Assembly: GCF_001643235.1 (NCBI RefSeq)
Contig: NZ_LQWY01000038.1
Coordinates: 59,266 to 123,265, forward strand
Length of the DNA stretch: 64,000 nucleotides
Source of the DNA: Domibacillus aminovorans
Lineage (GTDB): Bacteria > Bacillota > Bacilli > Bacillales > Domibacillaceae
Reading direction: 5' to 3'
Shown here: positions 8,716 to 17,547 of the stretch, one piece after another
Numbering within the stretch: position 1 is the first letter of the stretch
Layout: the number at the start of each line of letters is the position of its first letter
The notes under the pieces: model-generated
Databases searched by the model: none
Told to the model about the DNA's origin: nothing
Seen by the model: the letters and a program-made list of their open reading frames with translations, nothing else
Position numbers and translations under genes: made by a program

Positions 8716-9288
8716 TTAGTCTGCGTATTTTGAGATGATTTCCTGCGCCAGCAACTCCATTGTTAGCTGACGAGACATGCTCTGATTACGCAATAATTTA
8801 TAGGCTTCCTGCTCAGATAATTTTTCTTTTTCCATCAACAGTCCTTTTGCCTGCTCAATCAGCTTCCGCTTTTGAATTTCATCTTGAGCCGTCCGGATTG
8901 ATTTTTTTAATTTTTTTGCATTTTCCGCTTGATGCAGTGCAACACTGACTGCCGGCATGAGACTGGATTCTGAAATCGGTTTCACTAAATAACCGACGAT
9001 GTTGTCCTGTTTTGACTTTTCAACAAACTCTTTCTGACTATAAGCTGTTATGAGCAATACAGGTAAATCCAACTGCTGGCCGATAATGGTACTTGCTTGC
9101 AGACCGTTGATTTTCGGCATTTTAATATCCATCAATACCAAATCAGGCTTCAACTCAAAAGCCAGTTCCACAGCCCGATCTCCATCCCCGGCTTCGCCCA
9201 CTACTTCATAGCCATGATCTTGGAGCATCATTTTTAAATCCATTCGAATAATTGATTCATCTTCAGCGATCAGAATCCGTTTTTTCAT
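8716..9288 (-). CDS. eutV: ANTAR-domain response regulator EutV
   Basis: Cytoplasmic RNA-binding response regulator that, when phosphorylated, prevents termination in eut leaders. Residues 1-120 form a receiver domain with EDES acidic residues and the phospho-acceptor Asp54 in LVLMDIKMPKING. The C-terminal ANTAR domain includes RKLIEQAKGLLMEKEKLSEQ and EAYKLLRNQSMSRQLT. ATG 9288 is preferred over a TTG at 9300, which would abut the GGAGG. It overlaps the end of eutW by 26 bases, so the two are translationally linked, and a candidate target hairpin follows it directly. Confidence 0.92.
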   Translation of the reverse strand: MKKRILIAEDESIIRMDLKMMLQDHGYEVVGEAGDGDRAVELAFELKPDLVLMDIKMPKINGLQASTIIGQQLDLPVLLITAYSQKEFVEKSKQDNIVGYLVKPISESSLMPAVSVALHQAENAKKLKKSIRTAQDEIQKRKLIEQAKGLLMEKEKLSEQEAYKLLRNQSMSRQLTMELLAQEIISKYAD

Positions 9289-10723
9289 AATAAATGACAA
9301 CCTCCGGACTCAGTGGAAACGTTAATATTGCGTAAGTGCCTCTTTCGACAAGCCTGTATCGAAATTCACCCGCCAAGTCGTTGACGACTAGATTATGGAC
9401 AATTTCCAATCCAAGTGAATACCCTGCTTCCCCCATCCCGACGCCGTTGTCTTGAATGTGAAGTTCCACAAAGTCTTTGCTTGAGAAGAAATCGACATGG
9501 ATTTCTCCAGATATTCCACCGGGAAAAGCATGTTTGATTGAATTTTGAACAAGTTCATTCACAATTAGCGCAATTGAAACTGCTTTTCTGGATGATGTTA
9601 ATATTTTATTGCCATTTGGCTCAATAATCAAGTCTACTTTTTGATTAAGGTCATTGATCACCATGGTTGAGCCAATTTTTCGTGTTAGTTCGATTAAGTC
9701 TACATCATCATCATCGGCGTTGTCATTTGCTAAAATTAACTCGTAAACTGAAGATATACTGAAGATTCGATTTAATGTATCTTCAAAGTGGCTTTTACTC
9801 TCAAGAGGAAATCCTTTGCGCATTTGAAGTCTTAACAAACTTGCTACGGTCTGCAAATTATTTTTGACGCGGTGGTGAATTTCTTTAATAACAACTGACT
9901 TCATCATGAGCTCTTTTTCTTTTGTCCGGAGTTCTGTTAAATCTTGTATGATGAATAAAGTTCCCTGTAATTCATTCTTTTTATTGCGCAATTTCACTTT
10001 TTTAACTTCTAAACTTTTTTGAGCAAGTGTCAGTTCTAAAACAAATACCTCTTCCTGCTGATTTAATATGGGGTCCAAAAAAGGAAGAAGCTTTAAAATA
10101 GGTTCGTTTTGAATATACTCGGTCTGGCTTATTTCATGGATAAAGCGAACGCCGGATGGATTGGCATAAACCAATCGGTCTTCTGCATCTGTCAGTAGAA
10201 AAATTTCCATTAGTAAATCTGATATAACTGGATATTCATCCATTGTATTCGCAAGCAGATTACTCATGGCTTTTTGGCCGAATGAATGAGTCGGTTCCTG
10301 CTTTTTTTCACTGTACGATGCCATAACTTCCGCTTCCATGATCAATGCGCCTATGACTTGATGCTGTTTATTTTTAATCGGTACTACACTTTGTTCTACC
10401 ATTTTCCCTTCTTGAGTTAAGGCACGATGCATAATAGATTTTTTGCCTGTTCTGTAACAATAGTAGACGCCGGGTTCGAATGTTTCAAAGACGACTTTTC
10501 CTACAACAGAGTTTTCGTATACCGCTTCCGGCGTCCTCGGGAATGCTTCTGCTACAACAATGGCTTGTTCATTTTCCTTCATTTTGCAGTCGATAAACAT
10601 GTACGCATTCAATAAATCCGCATACATCGGCAATGTACTGGCCACTTCTGAAATGATTTGGATATCAGCCGATGACAAGTTAGTATGCATTTCACAAAGC
10701 TGCTCTAGAGTTGATGGTTTCAT
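9263..10723 (-). CDS. eutW: Ethanolamine sensor histidine kinase EutW
   Basis: Soluble sensor kinase of 486 residues that should phosphorylate EutV when ethanolamine is present. Domain order: an N-terminal GAF-like sensor region (about 1-135), a PAS domain (about 160-265), a HisKA_2 dimerisation domain with the phospho-acceptor His283/284 in EIHHRVKNNLQTVASLLRL, and a HATPase domain with NELVQNSIKHAF and DNGVGMGE. No membrane segment is seen. AAGGTG precedes ATG 10723. It is the first gene of the operon, behind a near-consensus sigma-A promoter. Confidence 0.9.
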   Translation of the reverse strand: MKPSTLEQLCEMHTNLSSADIQIISEVASTLPMYADLLNAYMFIDCKMKENEQAIVVAEAFPRTPEAVYENSVVGKVVFETFEPGVYYCYRTGKKSIMHRALTQEGKMVEQSVVPIKNKQHQVIGALIMEAEVMASYSEKKQEPTHSFGQKAMSNLLANTMDEYPVISDLLMEIFLLTDAEDRLVYANPSGVRFIHEISQTEYIQNEPILKLLPFLDPILNQQEEVFVLELTLAQKSLEVKKVKLRNKKNELQGTLFIIQDLTELRTKEKELMMKSVVIKEIHHRVKNNLQTVASLLRLQMRKGFPLESKSHFEDTLNRIFSISSVYELILANDNADDDDVDLIELTRKIGSTMVINDLNQKVDLIIEPNGNKILTSSRKAVSIALIVNELVQNSIKHAFPGGISGEIHVDFFSSKDFVELHIQDNGVGMGEAGYSLGLEIVHNLVVNDLAGEFRYRLVERGTYAILTFPLSPEVVIYYEKTDSDR

Positions 10724-10765
10724 AAAAACACCTTATTTTAAAATTTTTGAATAATATTCATGTTC

Positions 10766-10794
10766 ATTATAAGAAGACTAAGGTATGGTGTCAA
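10766..10794 (-). promoter_or_regulatory. Sigma-A promoter of eutWV
   Basis: Reading the minus strand, TTGACA (10789-10794) and TATAAT (10766-10771) are separated by exactly 17 bases, a perfect consensus match 43 bases upstream of eutW. This implies steady expression of the regulator pair, with control at the two downstream terminators. Confidence 0.85.
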
Positions 10795-10883
10795 GAAACC
10801 TCTCATTTACAAATATTTACTAAAATGCAAAAATAACCTTTGAGCAGTTGAGGAAGAAGGCTTCTCAGCAACGCCTTAAACGT

Positions 10884-10909
10884 ACCCATTTTTGTTTTTT
10901 GCATATGAT
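10884..10909 (+). promoter_or_regulatory. Sigma-K-like promoter
   Basis: AC at 10884, a 16-base spacer, then CATATGAT (10902-10909) fits the mother-cell sigma-K pattern AC-N16/17-CATANNNT. It lies 47 bases before the ATG of the tandem-repeat protein at 10956. The match is short, so it is weak alone; it gains weight from similar sites before four other genes in the window. Confidence 0.4.
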
Positions 10910-10955
10910 GATTCGAAGTCTTTTTTAGATTATATTCTACCGGAGGAGAATGCAT

Positions 10956-11657
10956 ATGTATAACAATTGGTATCCGTATTACTATGAAAACCCATATTAC
11001 CCAGGAATTCCATCTTATGAGGCCGTTCCTACTAGTATCGCCCATGCTCAGCAGCCTGTCGGTTTAGGAGTAAGATGGATCGTACAGGAAGGTGGATGGC
11101 AAGCCGTTTGGACTCGACGGGGCAACAGCAATGTTTTTGACGGCAGATGGTCAATGGCTGGACAAAGGGATATTACGGCCGTTTTGACCATGTATACATC
11201 AGGTAACTTCGTCTTTATTGAACGAAGAAATAGCAGTGATGGAAACAATTGTAACTATTCAGGAACATTTGGCCGTGATCGCAGAACGGCTTCAGGTACG
11301 AATATTTGTAATCGTGGCGGCGGAAATTGGAGTGCTGTTATTGAACACCGGGGCCAACAGCAAGACAGATTGGGAAGAAGATGGGATGTACAAGAAGGCG
11401 CATGGCGAGCCGTTTGGACTCGACGGGGCAACAGCAATGTTTTTGACGGTATATGGACGCAGCCAGGTCAAAGAGATATTACCGCTGTATTGACGATTAC
11501 GATAGAGGGCAACAATGTCCGTGTTCAACGAAGAAATAGCAGCGACGGGAATAATTGCACGTACAGAGGGACTATGAGCCCTAATGGCAGAACGGTAACC
11601 GGTCAGTTCACATGTGATCGTGGCGGCGGAAATTGGAGTGCTACGATCATTGGATAA
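10956..11657 (+). CDS. Tandem-repeat protein, possible spore-surface protein
   Basis: Unrecognised 233-residue protein with no signal peptide or membrane segment. It opens with a tyrosine/proline-rich head (MYNNWYPYYYENPYYPG) of a kind common in spore surface proteins, then has two tandem copies of a domain of about 90 residues. Each copy shares AVWTRRGNSNVFDG, RDITAVLT, RRNSSDGNNC and RGGGNWSA, with two cysteines per copy. The DNA of the copies is also very similar, pointing to recent duplication. ATG 10956 is 9 bases after GGAGG; 10950 is too close. A sigma-K-like promoter precedes it, so a spore coat role is an inference. Confidence 0.75.
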   Translation: MYNNWYPYYYENPYYPGIPSYEAVPTSIAHAQQPVGLGVRWIVQEGGWQAVWTRRGNSNVFDGRWSMAGQRDITAVLTMYTSGNFVFIERRNSSDGNNCNYSGTFGRDRRTASGTNICNRGGGNWSAVIEHRGQQQDRLGRRWDVQEGAWRAVWTRRGNSNVFDGIWTQPGQRDITAVLTITIEGNNVRVQRRNSSDGNNCTYRGTMSPNGRTVTGQFTCDRGGGNWSATIIG

Positions 11658-11711
11658 GAAAATTTTTCATAGACCAAAAAGGGGCCGTCTCATAAGCCCC
11701 TCTAAATAAAG

Positions 11712-11750
11712 AAAATCCGGAGAGAAATTTCATTTCTCTCCGGATTTTTT
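11712..11750. terminator. Strong intrinsic terminator
   Basis: AAATCCGGAGAGAAAT pairs with ATTTCTCTCCGGATTT around a 2-4 base loop, followed by T residues. It lies between the convergent tandem-repeat gene and yfmR and may serve both. A smaller GGGGC/GCCCC stem lies just upstream at about 11681-11700. Confidence 0.85.
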
Positions 11751-11893
11751 CGTTAATAGTGCATCATCCGAACAGTTTAGACTACGCCTGTGAAGATCAT
11801 GTAAAACGTATTGGGTCACCCTCTTATGCTGTGATCTGTGAAACAGGAAGTTCCTTCTTCAATCAGACTGTAAGATCGATAAGGTGGAGTTAT

Positions 11894-13768
11894 TCACCCT
11901 TCTGCTAATTCTGCTAAGTACTCCCACCGTTCTAACATATGATCGAGTTTTGCTTTCAACTCTGATTCTTCTTCCATGAGCAGGCGGAGTTTTTCAAAGT
12001 CACTTCCGGCAGTGGCCATTTCTGATGAAATGTCGGTCAATCGTTGTTCCGCCACCTCCATGTCCTCCTCGATGGTTTCCCATTCTCTCGTTTCAGAATA
12101 CGACATCTTCTTTTTTCGTTCAGGACGCTGCTGCGGAACCAAAGCTGTTTTTACTTCTACTTCAGCCGGTTCTTCTTTTTCTTCTAAAAAGTCTGAGTAG
12201 CTGCCATAGTAGTAATCGATAACGCCTGTCCCTTTAAAAACGAGCAGCTGGTGGCACACTTTATCGAGAAAATAACGGTCATGGGATACAGTAATAACGA
12301 CGCCCGGGAAGGTTTCTAAATAATCTTCTAGTATCGTCAACGTTTGTGTATCAAGATCATTCGTCGGTTCATCTAAAAGTAATACATTTGGTGCAGACAT
12401 TAAAATGTTCAACAAATACAGTCTACGTTTTTCTCCTCCAGATAACTTCCGAATCGGTGTACCGTGCGTATGCATCGGAAATAAAAACCGCTCGAGCATT
12501 TGCGCAGCTGAAATGTAGCTGCCGTCTTTCAATTGAATAGAATCTGCTGTTTCACGAATGTATTCAATCATACGCAAATTGTCATTCATATCGTCGTTTT
12601 CCTGTGTATAGTAGCCAATTTTGACCGTTTGGCCAGTATCCAGCTCTCCTGAATCAATCATCTCTCTACCTGAAACGATATTTAACAATGTCGACTTGCC
12701 GGAGCCATTGCGCCCGACAATGCCAATACGGTCGCCCCGTTTGAATAAAAAGGAGAAATCATGAAGAATGGGCTGGCTGCCGAAGGATTTGGTCACACTT
12801 TTTAGTTCAAGTACTTTTTTGCCAAGACGCGCGCCACTTAGTTCAATTTCAAGTGAATCCTGATTTGTTTTATTTTTCACGTCTTCATCTAGTGTTTCAA
12901 AGCGCTGGATACGGGCTTTTTGTTTCGTCGTCCGTGCTTTAGCCCCTTTTCGCATCCACGCTAGTTCTTTTTTAAACAAACTTTCTTTTTTTCCTTGTTC
13001 AAGCAATTCATTTTCTTCTCTTATTGCTTTAGATTCTAGAAAATCACTGTAATTTCCTTTGTATTCAAAGAGCTGCCCTTTTTCAAGTTCCCATATTTCG
13101 CTTGAAACGCCGTCTAAAAAGTACCGGTCATGTGTAACAAACAAGACCGCTTTCTTGTATTTTTGCACATATTCCTGCAGCCACTTAATGCTGTCATAAT
13201 CGAGATGGTTGGTCGGTTCGTCCAAAATGAGCAAGTCAGGGGTTTCAATGAGCGTTTTAGCAAGAGCTGCCCGCTTTTTTTGGCCTCCTGAAAGCTCAGC
13301 CAGCTTTTTCGAAAAGTCTGGCAGACCGAGTTTTGTCAAAATTGTTTTGGCATCAGCACTCGTGTCCCATGCATTTAACGTATCCATTTGCTGCTGAAGA
13401 TTCATTAATTTACTTTGCACATCTGTATCATCGGGGTTATTTTGCAGTTGCATTAGTGTTTTTTCGTATTCCTTTATAGCTATAAAAACCGGTGATTCAC
13501 TTGCATAAAGAAACTCCATAATTGATAATTCTTCATTAAACTGTGGATTTTGCGATAAATACGAAATCGAATAATCATTTGGATGATCTTTTGCCCCTTT
13601 GTCATACTCATCGAGTCCTGCAATAATGTTAAGCAGCGTTGATTTTCCGGTTCCATTGATACCAAGGACCCCAATTTTATCCCCTTCCGAAATCGAAAAA
13701 GAAATATCATTAAATAGCGTTTTTTCACCAAGCGTTTTTGTTAAACCGTCTATCGTATAAACTTTCAT
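11894..13768 (-). CDS. yfmR: ABC-F family ATPase YfmR/Uup-like
   Basis: Soluble twin-ATPase ABC-F protein; family members act on the ribosome rather than in transport, and YfmR/Uup helps with stalled or collided ribosomes. The 624 residues hold two ABC domains with Walker A GINGTGKST and GRNGSGKST, signatures LSGGQKKR and LSGGEKRR, and Walker B LLILDEPTNHLD and LLLDEPTNDLD. Between them is the ABC-F linker (about 245-310), and after about residue 545 a coiled coil (EDMEVAEQRLTDI...) as in Uup. The length is close to B. subtilis YfmR. The ribosome binding site is modest (AGGATG). Stands alone. Confidence 0.88.
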   Translation of the reverse strand: MKVYTIDGLTKTLGEKTLFNDISFSISEGDKIGVLGINGTGKSTLLNIIAGLDEYDKGAKDHPNDYSISYLSQNPQFNEELSIMEFLYASESPVFIAIKEYEKTLMQLQNNPDDTDVQSKLMNLQQQMDTLNAWDTSADAKTILTKLGLPDFSKKLAELSGGQKKRAALAKTLIETPDLLILDEPTNHLDYDSIKWLQEYVQKYKKAVLFVTHDRYFLDGVSSEIWELEKGQLFEYKGNYSDFLESKAIREENELLEQGKKESLFKKELAWMRKGAKARTTKQKARIQRFETLDEDVKNKTNQDSLEIELSGARLGKKVLELKSVTKSFGSQPILHDFSFLFKRGDRIGIVGRNGSGKSTLLNIVSGREMIDSGELDTGQTVKIGYYTQENDDMNDNLRMIEYIRETADSIQLKDGSYISAAQMLERFLFPMHTHGTPIRKLSGGEKRRLYLLNILMSAPNVLLLDEPTNDLDTQTLTILEDYLETFPGVVITVSHDRYFLDKVCHQLLVFKGTGVIDYYYGSYSDFLEEKEEPAEVEVKTALVPQQRPERKKKMSYSETREWETIEEDMEVAEQRLTDISSEMATAGSDFEKLRLLMEEESELKAKLDHMLERWEYLAELAEG

Positions 13769-14123
13769 ATATGTACATCCTATTCTTCATAAATTTTAAT
13801 ACAAATCATCGTATAATGGGGTTATATCTTCTTATTCTTCTTTAATAATGTAAGTAACTGAATAGGAAGCTAGATTTGGTCATCATGAGTGTGCAGTTGT
13901 TCTAATTGTTCCTCAATATAATTTGCTTCCTTTATCTCTGTTACTACTCAATTTAAGTCTTCCATTTTTCGATCTAATAAATCGTCATCTAAGGATACAT
14001 GATTTTAGCTGTATGATCCTCATTTTATCATTGACGATGACAACTGTCATGGTTCGGCTTTTCTTATATTCCACAAAACGAATCCTAGAAGAATCGTGTA
14101 AAATGATGAATGAGGTGAAGATT
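13769..14123. other. Intergenic stretch
   Basis: Divergent gap between yfmR and ypsA. It is AT-rich and must hold both promoters. The open frame upstream of ypsA runs through it but has no plausible start signal or protein-like sequence. I see no RNA or repeat. Confidence 0.5.
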
Positions 14124-14690
14124 TTGCTAAAAACTTTATTGCTGTCCGGTTATAAAAGCCATGAACTCGGTATTTGGGATACGAAAAATCCAGGCATTTT
14201 CATTATAAAAACAGCGATTGAAAAACAGCTGCGTACGCTCGTAGAAGATGGACTAGAATGGGTCATTATTGGCGGTCAGCCCGGGGTTGAGCTGTGGGCA
14301 GCAGAAGTAGTCCTAGAGTTAAAAAACGAATTTTCCGAGCTGAAATTGGGTGTGTTAATGCCCTTTTTAGAACAAGAGAAAAATTGGAAAGAGGAACGGA
14401 AAGAGCATTATCAGATGATTATCGATCAGGCTGATTTTGTGGATGTGGTCTCGAAAAAGCCGTACATAGCCCCGTGGCAGTTTAAAGCGCGTGACGAGTT
14501 CTCACTCGATCATACAGATGCCCTTCTGCTCGTCTACGATGAGGAGAAAGAAGGCTCACCAAAATTTTTGAAAGAAGCGGCTGAAAACCGGTTTGAGTCC
14601 AGTACTTATTCCATCATGATGATTAATATGTATGATCTACAGACCATCGCGGAAGAAATTCAAGAAAAAGAGCGGTCAGACTGGTTATAA
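14124..14690 (+). CDS. ypsA: YpsA, SLOG superfamily protein (DUF1273)
   Basis: Protein of 188 residues close to B. subtilis YpsA, a SLOG (SMF/DprA-LOG) family member with a Rossmann-like nucleotide-binding fold linked to cell-division control. Matching stretches are LLLSGYKSHELGI, GLEWVIIGGQPGVELWAAE, PFLEQEKNWKE and DALLLVYDEEKEGSPKF. The frame is open from 13923, but the natural start is TTG 14124, with GAGGTG 6 bases upstream, giving MLKTLLLSGYK like YpsA. ATG 14103 is the alternative. It converges with purT across a shared terminator. Confidence 0.88.
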   Translation: MLKTLLLSGYKSHELGIWDTKNPGIFIIKTAIEKQLRTLVEDGLEWVIIGGQPGVELWAAEVVLELKNEFSELKLGVLMPFLEQEKNWKEERKEHYQMIIDQADFVDVVSKKPYIAPWQFKARDEFSLDHTDALLLVYDEEKEGSPKFLKEAAENRFESSTYSIMMINMYDLQTIAEEIQEKERSDWL

Positions 14691-14724
14691 AAGCTGCTCC
14701 GCAAAAAAGTGGAACAGCTTTTTC
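14689..14724. terminator. Bidirectional terminator between ypsA and purT
   Basis: AAAAGCTG-C-TCCGC and GTGGAACAGCTTTTT pair around an A-rich loop, with T residues on the 3' side and an A-run at the 5' side. Sits between the stop codons of the convergent genes. Confidence 0.75.
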
Positions 14725-14725
14725 T

Positions 14726-15892
14726 TTACTTATACGAAATGGTTATGTGCGAAGCAGCTTGTTTCGCTTGTTCACGTGCTTGTTCAACAGAATCCGCTGC
14801 GTTCAATACAACAGCCATACGTCGGCCGACTTTCGTTTCGGGCTTGCCGAAAAGACGAACTTGCGAATCAAGTGTTTCTAAGCTTTTCTCGATACCATCC
14901 AAGTGGTATGACGTACTTTCCTCCCACGCTTTAATCGTCCGGCTCGCACCCGGTCTCAGGAGACGGATCGCTGGAATAGGGTAGCCTAAAATCGCGCGGA
15001 TGTGAATAGCAAATTCAGATAAGTCTTGTGTGACGAGTGTGACCATACCTGTATCATGCGGGCGCGGTGACACTTCGCTAAAATAGATACCGTTTTGCGT
15101 GATAAATAATTCCACACCAAACAGCCCGTATCCACCGAGTGCATCGGTGATTTTTTTCGCCACGTTTTCTGCTTCTTCAATTTGTGCTTCGGTCATGTTA
15201 TGTGGCTGCCATGATTCAATATAATCACCGTCCTGCTGAATGTGTCCAATAGGTGCACAATACGTTGTGCCAGAGACAGAACGGACCGTTAAAAGCGTAA
15301 TTTCCGATTCAAATGTGATAAATTCTTCAACGATCACACGCGTTTTTTTCGCACGTCCGCCTTCCATTGCTTCATTCCATGATGTTTCAACATCATTAAT
15401 TGAGCGGCAAACACTTTGTCCTTTTCCCGATGAACTCATGATCGGTTTAATGACACACGGCGTACCGATTTTTTGCACAGCTTCCTTCAATTCATCAAGC
15501 GTATCCGCAAATTCATATTTTGCTGTCGGCAGCCCAAGTGTTTCACTAGCAAGACGGCGAATCCCTTCCCGGTCCATCGTCAAATTTGTCGCTTTTGCGG
15601 TTGGAATGACGTTGTAGCCTTCCTTTTCAAGCTCAATCAATGTTTCTGTCGCAATCGCTTCAATTTCCGGAATAATATAATCAGGTTTTTCCTGTTCAAT
15701 AAGTTTACGTAATGCCGCGCCATCGAGCATATTGATCACATGCGATGAATGCGCCACTTGCATCGCCGGCGCATTTTTATACCGGTCAACGGCTACTGTC
15801 TTTACGCCTAAACGCTGCGCCTCTATCACTACTTCTTTCCCCAGTTCCCCCGAACCGAGCAGCATTATTTTTTTCGCTTTAAGCCCGCTCAT
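14726..15892 (-). CDS. purT: Formate-dependent GAR transformylase PurT
   Basis: ATP-grasp enzyme that makes formylglycinamide ribonucleotide from GAR, formate and ATP, the third step of purine synthesis, independent of folate. The 388 residues include the N-terminal [20 protein letters not shown], the ATP-grasp region [43 protein letters not shown] and the metal-site stretch [15 protein letters not shown]. The frame is open to 15967, but ATG 15892 has AGGAGTGG upstream and gives the normal N terminus. Single gene. Confidence 0.94.
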   Translation of the reverse strand: MSGLKAKKIMLLGSGELGKEVVIEAQRLGVKTVAVDRYKNAPAMQVAHSSHVINMLDGAALRKLIEQEKPDYIIPEIEAIATETLIELEKEGYNVIPTAKATNLTMDREGIRRLASETLGLPTAKYEFADTLDELKEAVQKIGTPCVIKPIMSSSGKGQSVCRSINDVETSWNEAMEGGRAKKTRVIVEEFITFESEITLLTVRSVSGTTYCAPIGHIQQDGDYIESWQPHNMTEAQIEEAENVAKKITDALGGYGLFGVELFITQNGIYFSEVSPRPHDTGMVTLVTQDLSEFAIHIRAILGYPIPAIRLLRPGASRTIKAWEESTSYHLDGIEKSLETLDSQVRLFGKPETKVGRRMAVVLNAADSVEQAREQAKQAASHITISYK

Positions 15893-16066
15893 CCAAACCA
15901 CTCCTTGACGTACGTTATTTCCTCCATCATAGCGCACAGAAAAATGTGTTTCAATAAAAATAAGCATTAATATCTACACGATCCATGCCCGGCTATGCAA
16001 TTAACGTTCAATTTTAAAATGGCTATGAATAAAATGAAGTATCAATGCGTAAAGGAGATATTTAAC

Positions 16067-16561
16067 ATGATTCACACGGTTAAAGCAGGAGAAACTCTTT
16101 CATCAATCGCTGGAGATTATCGCGTTTCATTAGCATCGCTTATTGCAGCGAATCCAGGGATCACACCAAATATGATTTATGTCGGGCAAAGAATCCGTAT
16201 CCCCGGCCTTCCTTCTCCTGCCACCATTCCTTTTTCCATCCATATCTCACTCTCAAAAAGAACACTCACTTTACTCTATCAAGGACAGACGAGAAAAGTA
16301 TATCCGATTGGTGTTGGCAGAATGCTTCATGACACACCAGTTGGTGACTTTATTATTATTAATAAAGCGCCAAATCCAGGTGGACCTTATGGAACTATGT
16401 GGATGAGCTTATCTAAAAAAGGTTATGGCATACATGGTACAAACGATCCATCGTCAATCGGAAAGTATGTATCAAAGGGTTGTGTCCGCATGTACAATAA
16501 AGATGTTGAAGAGCTGGCAAAAACCATTCCAATTGGCACCTCCGTTTTTATCCGACCGTAG
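16067..16561 (+). CDS. ykuD: L,D-transpeptidase with LysM domain (YkuD-like)
   Basis: Cell-wall enzyme of 164 residues, the same length as B. subtilis YkuD. Residues 1-50 are a LysM peptidoglycan-binding domain ([20 protein letters not shown]). From about residue 57 comes the catalytic domain, ending in the L,D-transpeptidase signature HGTN...SKGCVRM that holds the catalytic cysteine and its histidine. There is no signal peptide, as in YkuD, which is found in spores of B. subtilis. Start ATG 16067 follows AAAGGAG; the upstream in-frame extension is not protein-like. Confidence 0.92.
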   Translation: MIHTVKAGETLSSIAGDYRVSLASLIAANPGITPNMIYVGQRIRIPGLPSPATIPFSIHISLSKRTLTLLYQGQTRKVYPIGVGRMLHDTPVGDFIIINKAPNPGGPYGTMWMSLSKKGYGIHGTNDPSSIGKYVSKGCVRMYNKDVEELAKTIPIGTSVFIRP

Positions 16562-16671
16562 AGCCTCCCATGCAAATAAAGCCGACTCCTTAAGAAACAT
16601 TTAGGTTGGACCAAGTATAGGCTAAATGAATGAATGTTTTTGAAACAGTTGAATGAGCAGCTTCGTGTATA

Positions 16672-16703
16672 AGAAAAAGCAATCGTGTGAGAGGCTGCTT
16701 TTT
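16672..16703 (+). terminator. Terminator after ykuD
   Basis: GAAAAAGCA and TGCTTTTTC pair around a 14-base loop and end in a short T-rich tract, about 110 bases after the ykuD stop. Confidence 0.6.
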
Positions 16704-16836
16704 CTATTTCACTTAGTACTATTCGTTATTTTATTAAAAAGAGGTTTGATGTTTTGAAATCTTAAATATTTCAAGGCTATACGTATACAGGTATATAAAA
16801 GTGGACGAGAAACTCGATTCGATGTCGAGCCGTAAT

Positions 16837-16998
16837 TTAGATGCTGCCTATGACAGCAAGAACAAGGCCCGCAACAATCATGTACAAACTTCTTCTCACA
16901 CCCGGGCGTCTTCTCATCCGTTTCATAAAAAAAGAAAGGATACCCGCCAACATAATAACCGTACCGATAAATGATAAAGATTCACCTAATGCTTCCAT
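16837..16998 (-). CDS. Small membrane protein, 53 residues
   Basis: Unrecognised small protein. It starts at ATG 16998 with GGAGG 6 bases upstream, a strong site. Two hydrophobic segments (about residues 8-25, FIGTVIMLAGILSFFF, and 40-53, YMIVAGLVLAVIGSI) flank a basic loop KRMRRRPGVRRS, so a hairpin with the loop in the cytoplasm is likely. It stands alone between ykuD and another small gene. Confidence 0.65.
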   Translation of the reverse strand: MEALGESLSFIGTVIMLAGILSFFMKRMRRRPGVRRSLYMIVAGLVLAVIGSI

Positions 16999-17107
16999 TC
17001 AATTTCCTCCTAAGTTTGATAAAAAAGATGCAGCTATGTGTCTAATTGTACCAATTTATTAATCAAGTAGCATTATCCTTTTTGGACCACGATTGGGAAA
17101 AATGAAA

Positions 17108-17142
17108 CTACCTGTTCTCAATTGAATATCGAGAACAGGTAG
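17108..17142. terminator. Perfect 12-bp inverted repeat, likely terminator
   Basis: CTACCTGTTCTC (17108-17119) and GAGAACAGGTAG (17131-17142) pair perfectly around 11 bases. On the minus strand a T-rich stretch follows, so it could end transcription of the small gene at 17290-17436. Confidence 0.55.
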
Positions 17143-17289
17143 CCTAAATACTTCTTCCCTCTAGTTTATTAGAATAGTTTAACTATTCATAATAATAGTA
17201 TATTTTCATAACTATGTAAATGATAGATGCAAGTCCTTACTTGTAAAGTGATAGTATATGACAAAATTTAAACCAGTTATTTGCATCAA

Positions 17290-17436
17290 TTAGCGTATGA
17301 GGAAAAGCAGCTCGTCAGGAGTTAAAATACGTTTAGTTTGTTCTTGATTTTCTGCAGATAATTCAGCTGTATGCTTTAGCAGTTTATCATTTCCCAAAAT
17401 ATGATAATCAAATAACTCCAATGCCAATTCTTTCAT
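17290..17436 (-). CDS. Small protein, 48 residues
   Basis: Unrecognised. Starts at ATG 17436 after GGGGGAAGTAA, a good ribosome binding site, and runs MKELALELFDYHILGNDKLL then a polar middle and ends LTPDELLFLIR. Predicted largely helical and soluble. An inverted repeat that could be its terminator lies downstream and a terminator lies upstream, so it looks like a single-gene transcript. Confidence 0.55.
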   Translation of the reverse strand: MKELALELFDYHILGNDKLLKHTAELSAENQEQTKRILTPDELLFLIR

Positions 17437-17489
17437 TTACTTCCCCCTTCTCTTATTTTAAAATTATTGTTAGGAATAAATCGATATAA

Positions 17490-17524
17490 AGAAAACGCCA
17501 TAACCCTTTTGTTCTGGCGTTTTT
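17490..17524 (-). terminator. Terminator after the SLH hydrolase gene
   Basis: On the minus strand AAAACGCCA and TGGCGTTTT pair around about 14 bases, followed by T residues, just past the stop at 17548. Confidence 0.75.
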
Positions 17525-17547
17525 AAGTCTTCACTTAAGCAAACAAG

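Noticed and set aside
13923..14123. Long hydrophobic N-terminal extension of YpsA
   Set aside because: Sequence is not protein-like for the family, has no ribosome binding site, and YpsA relatives start at the TTG used here.
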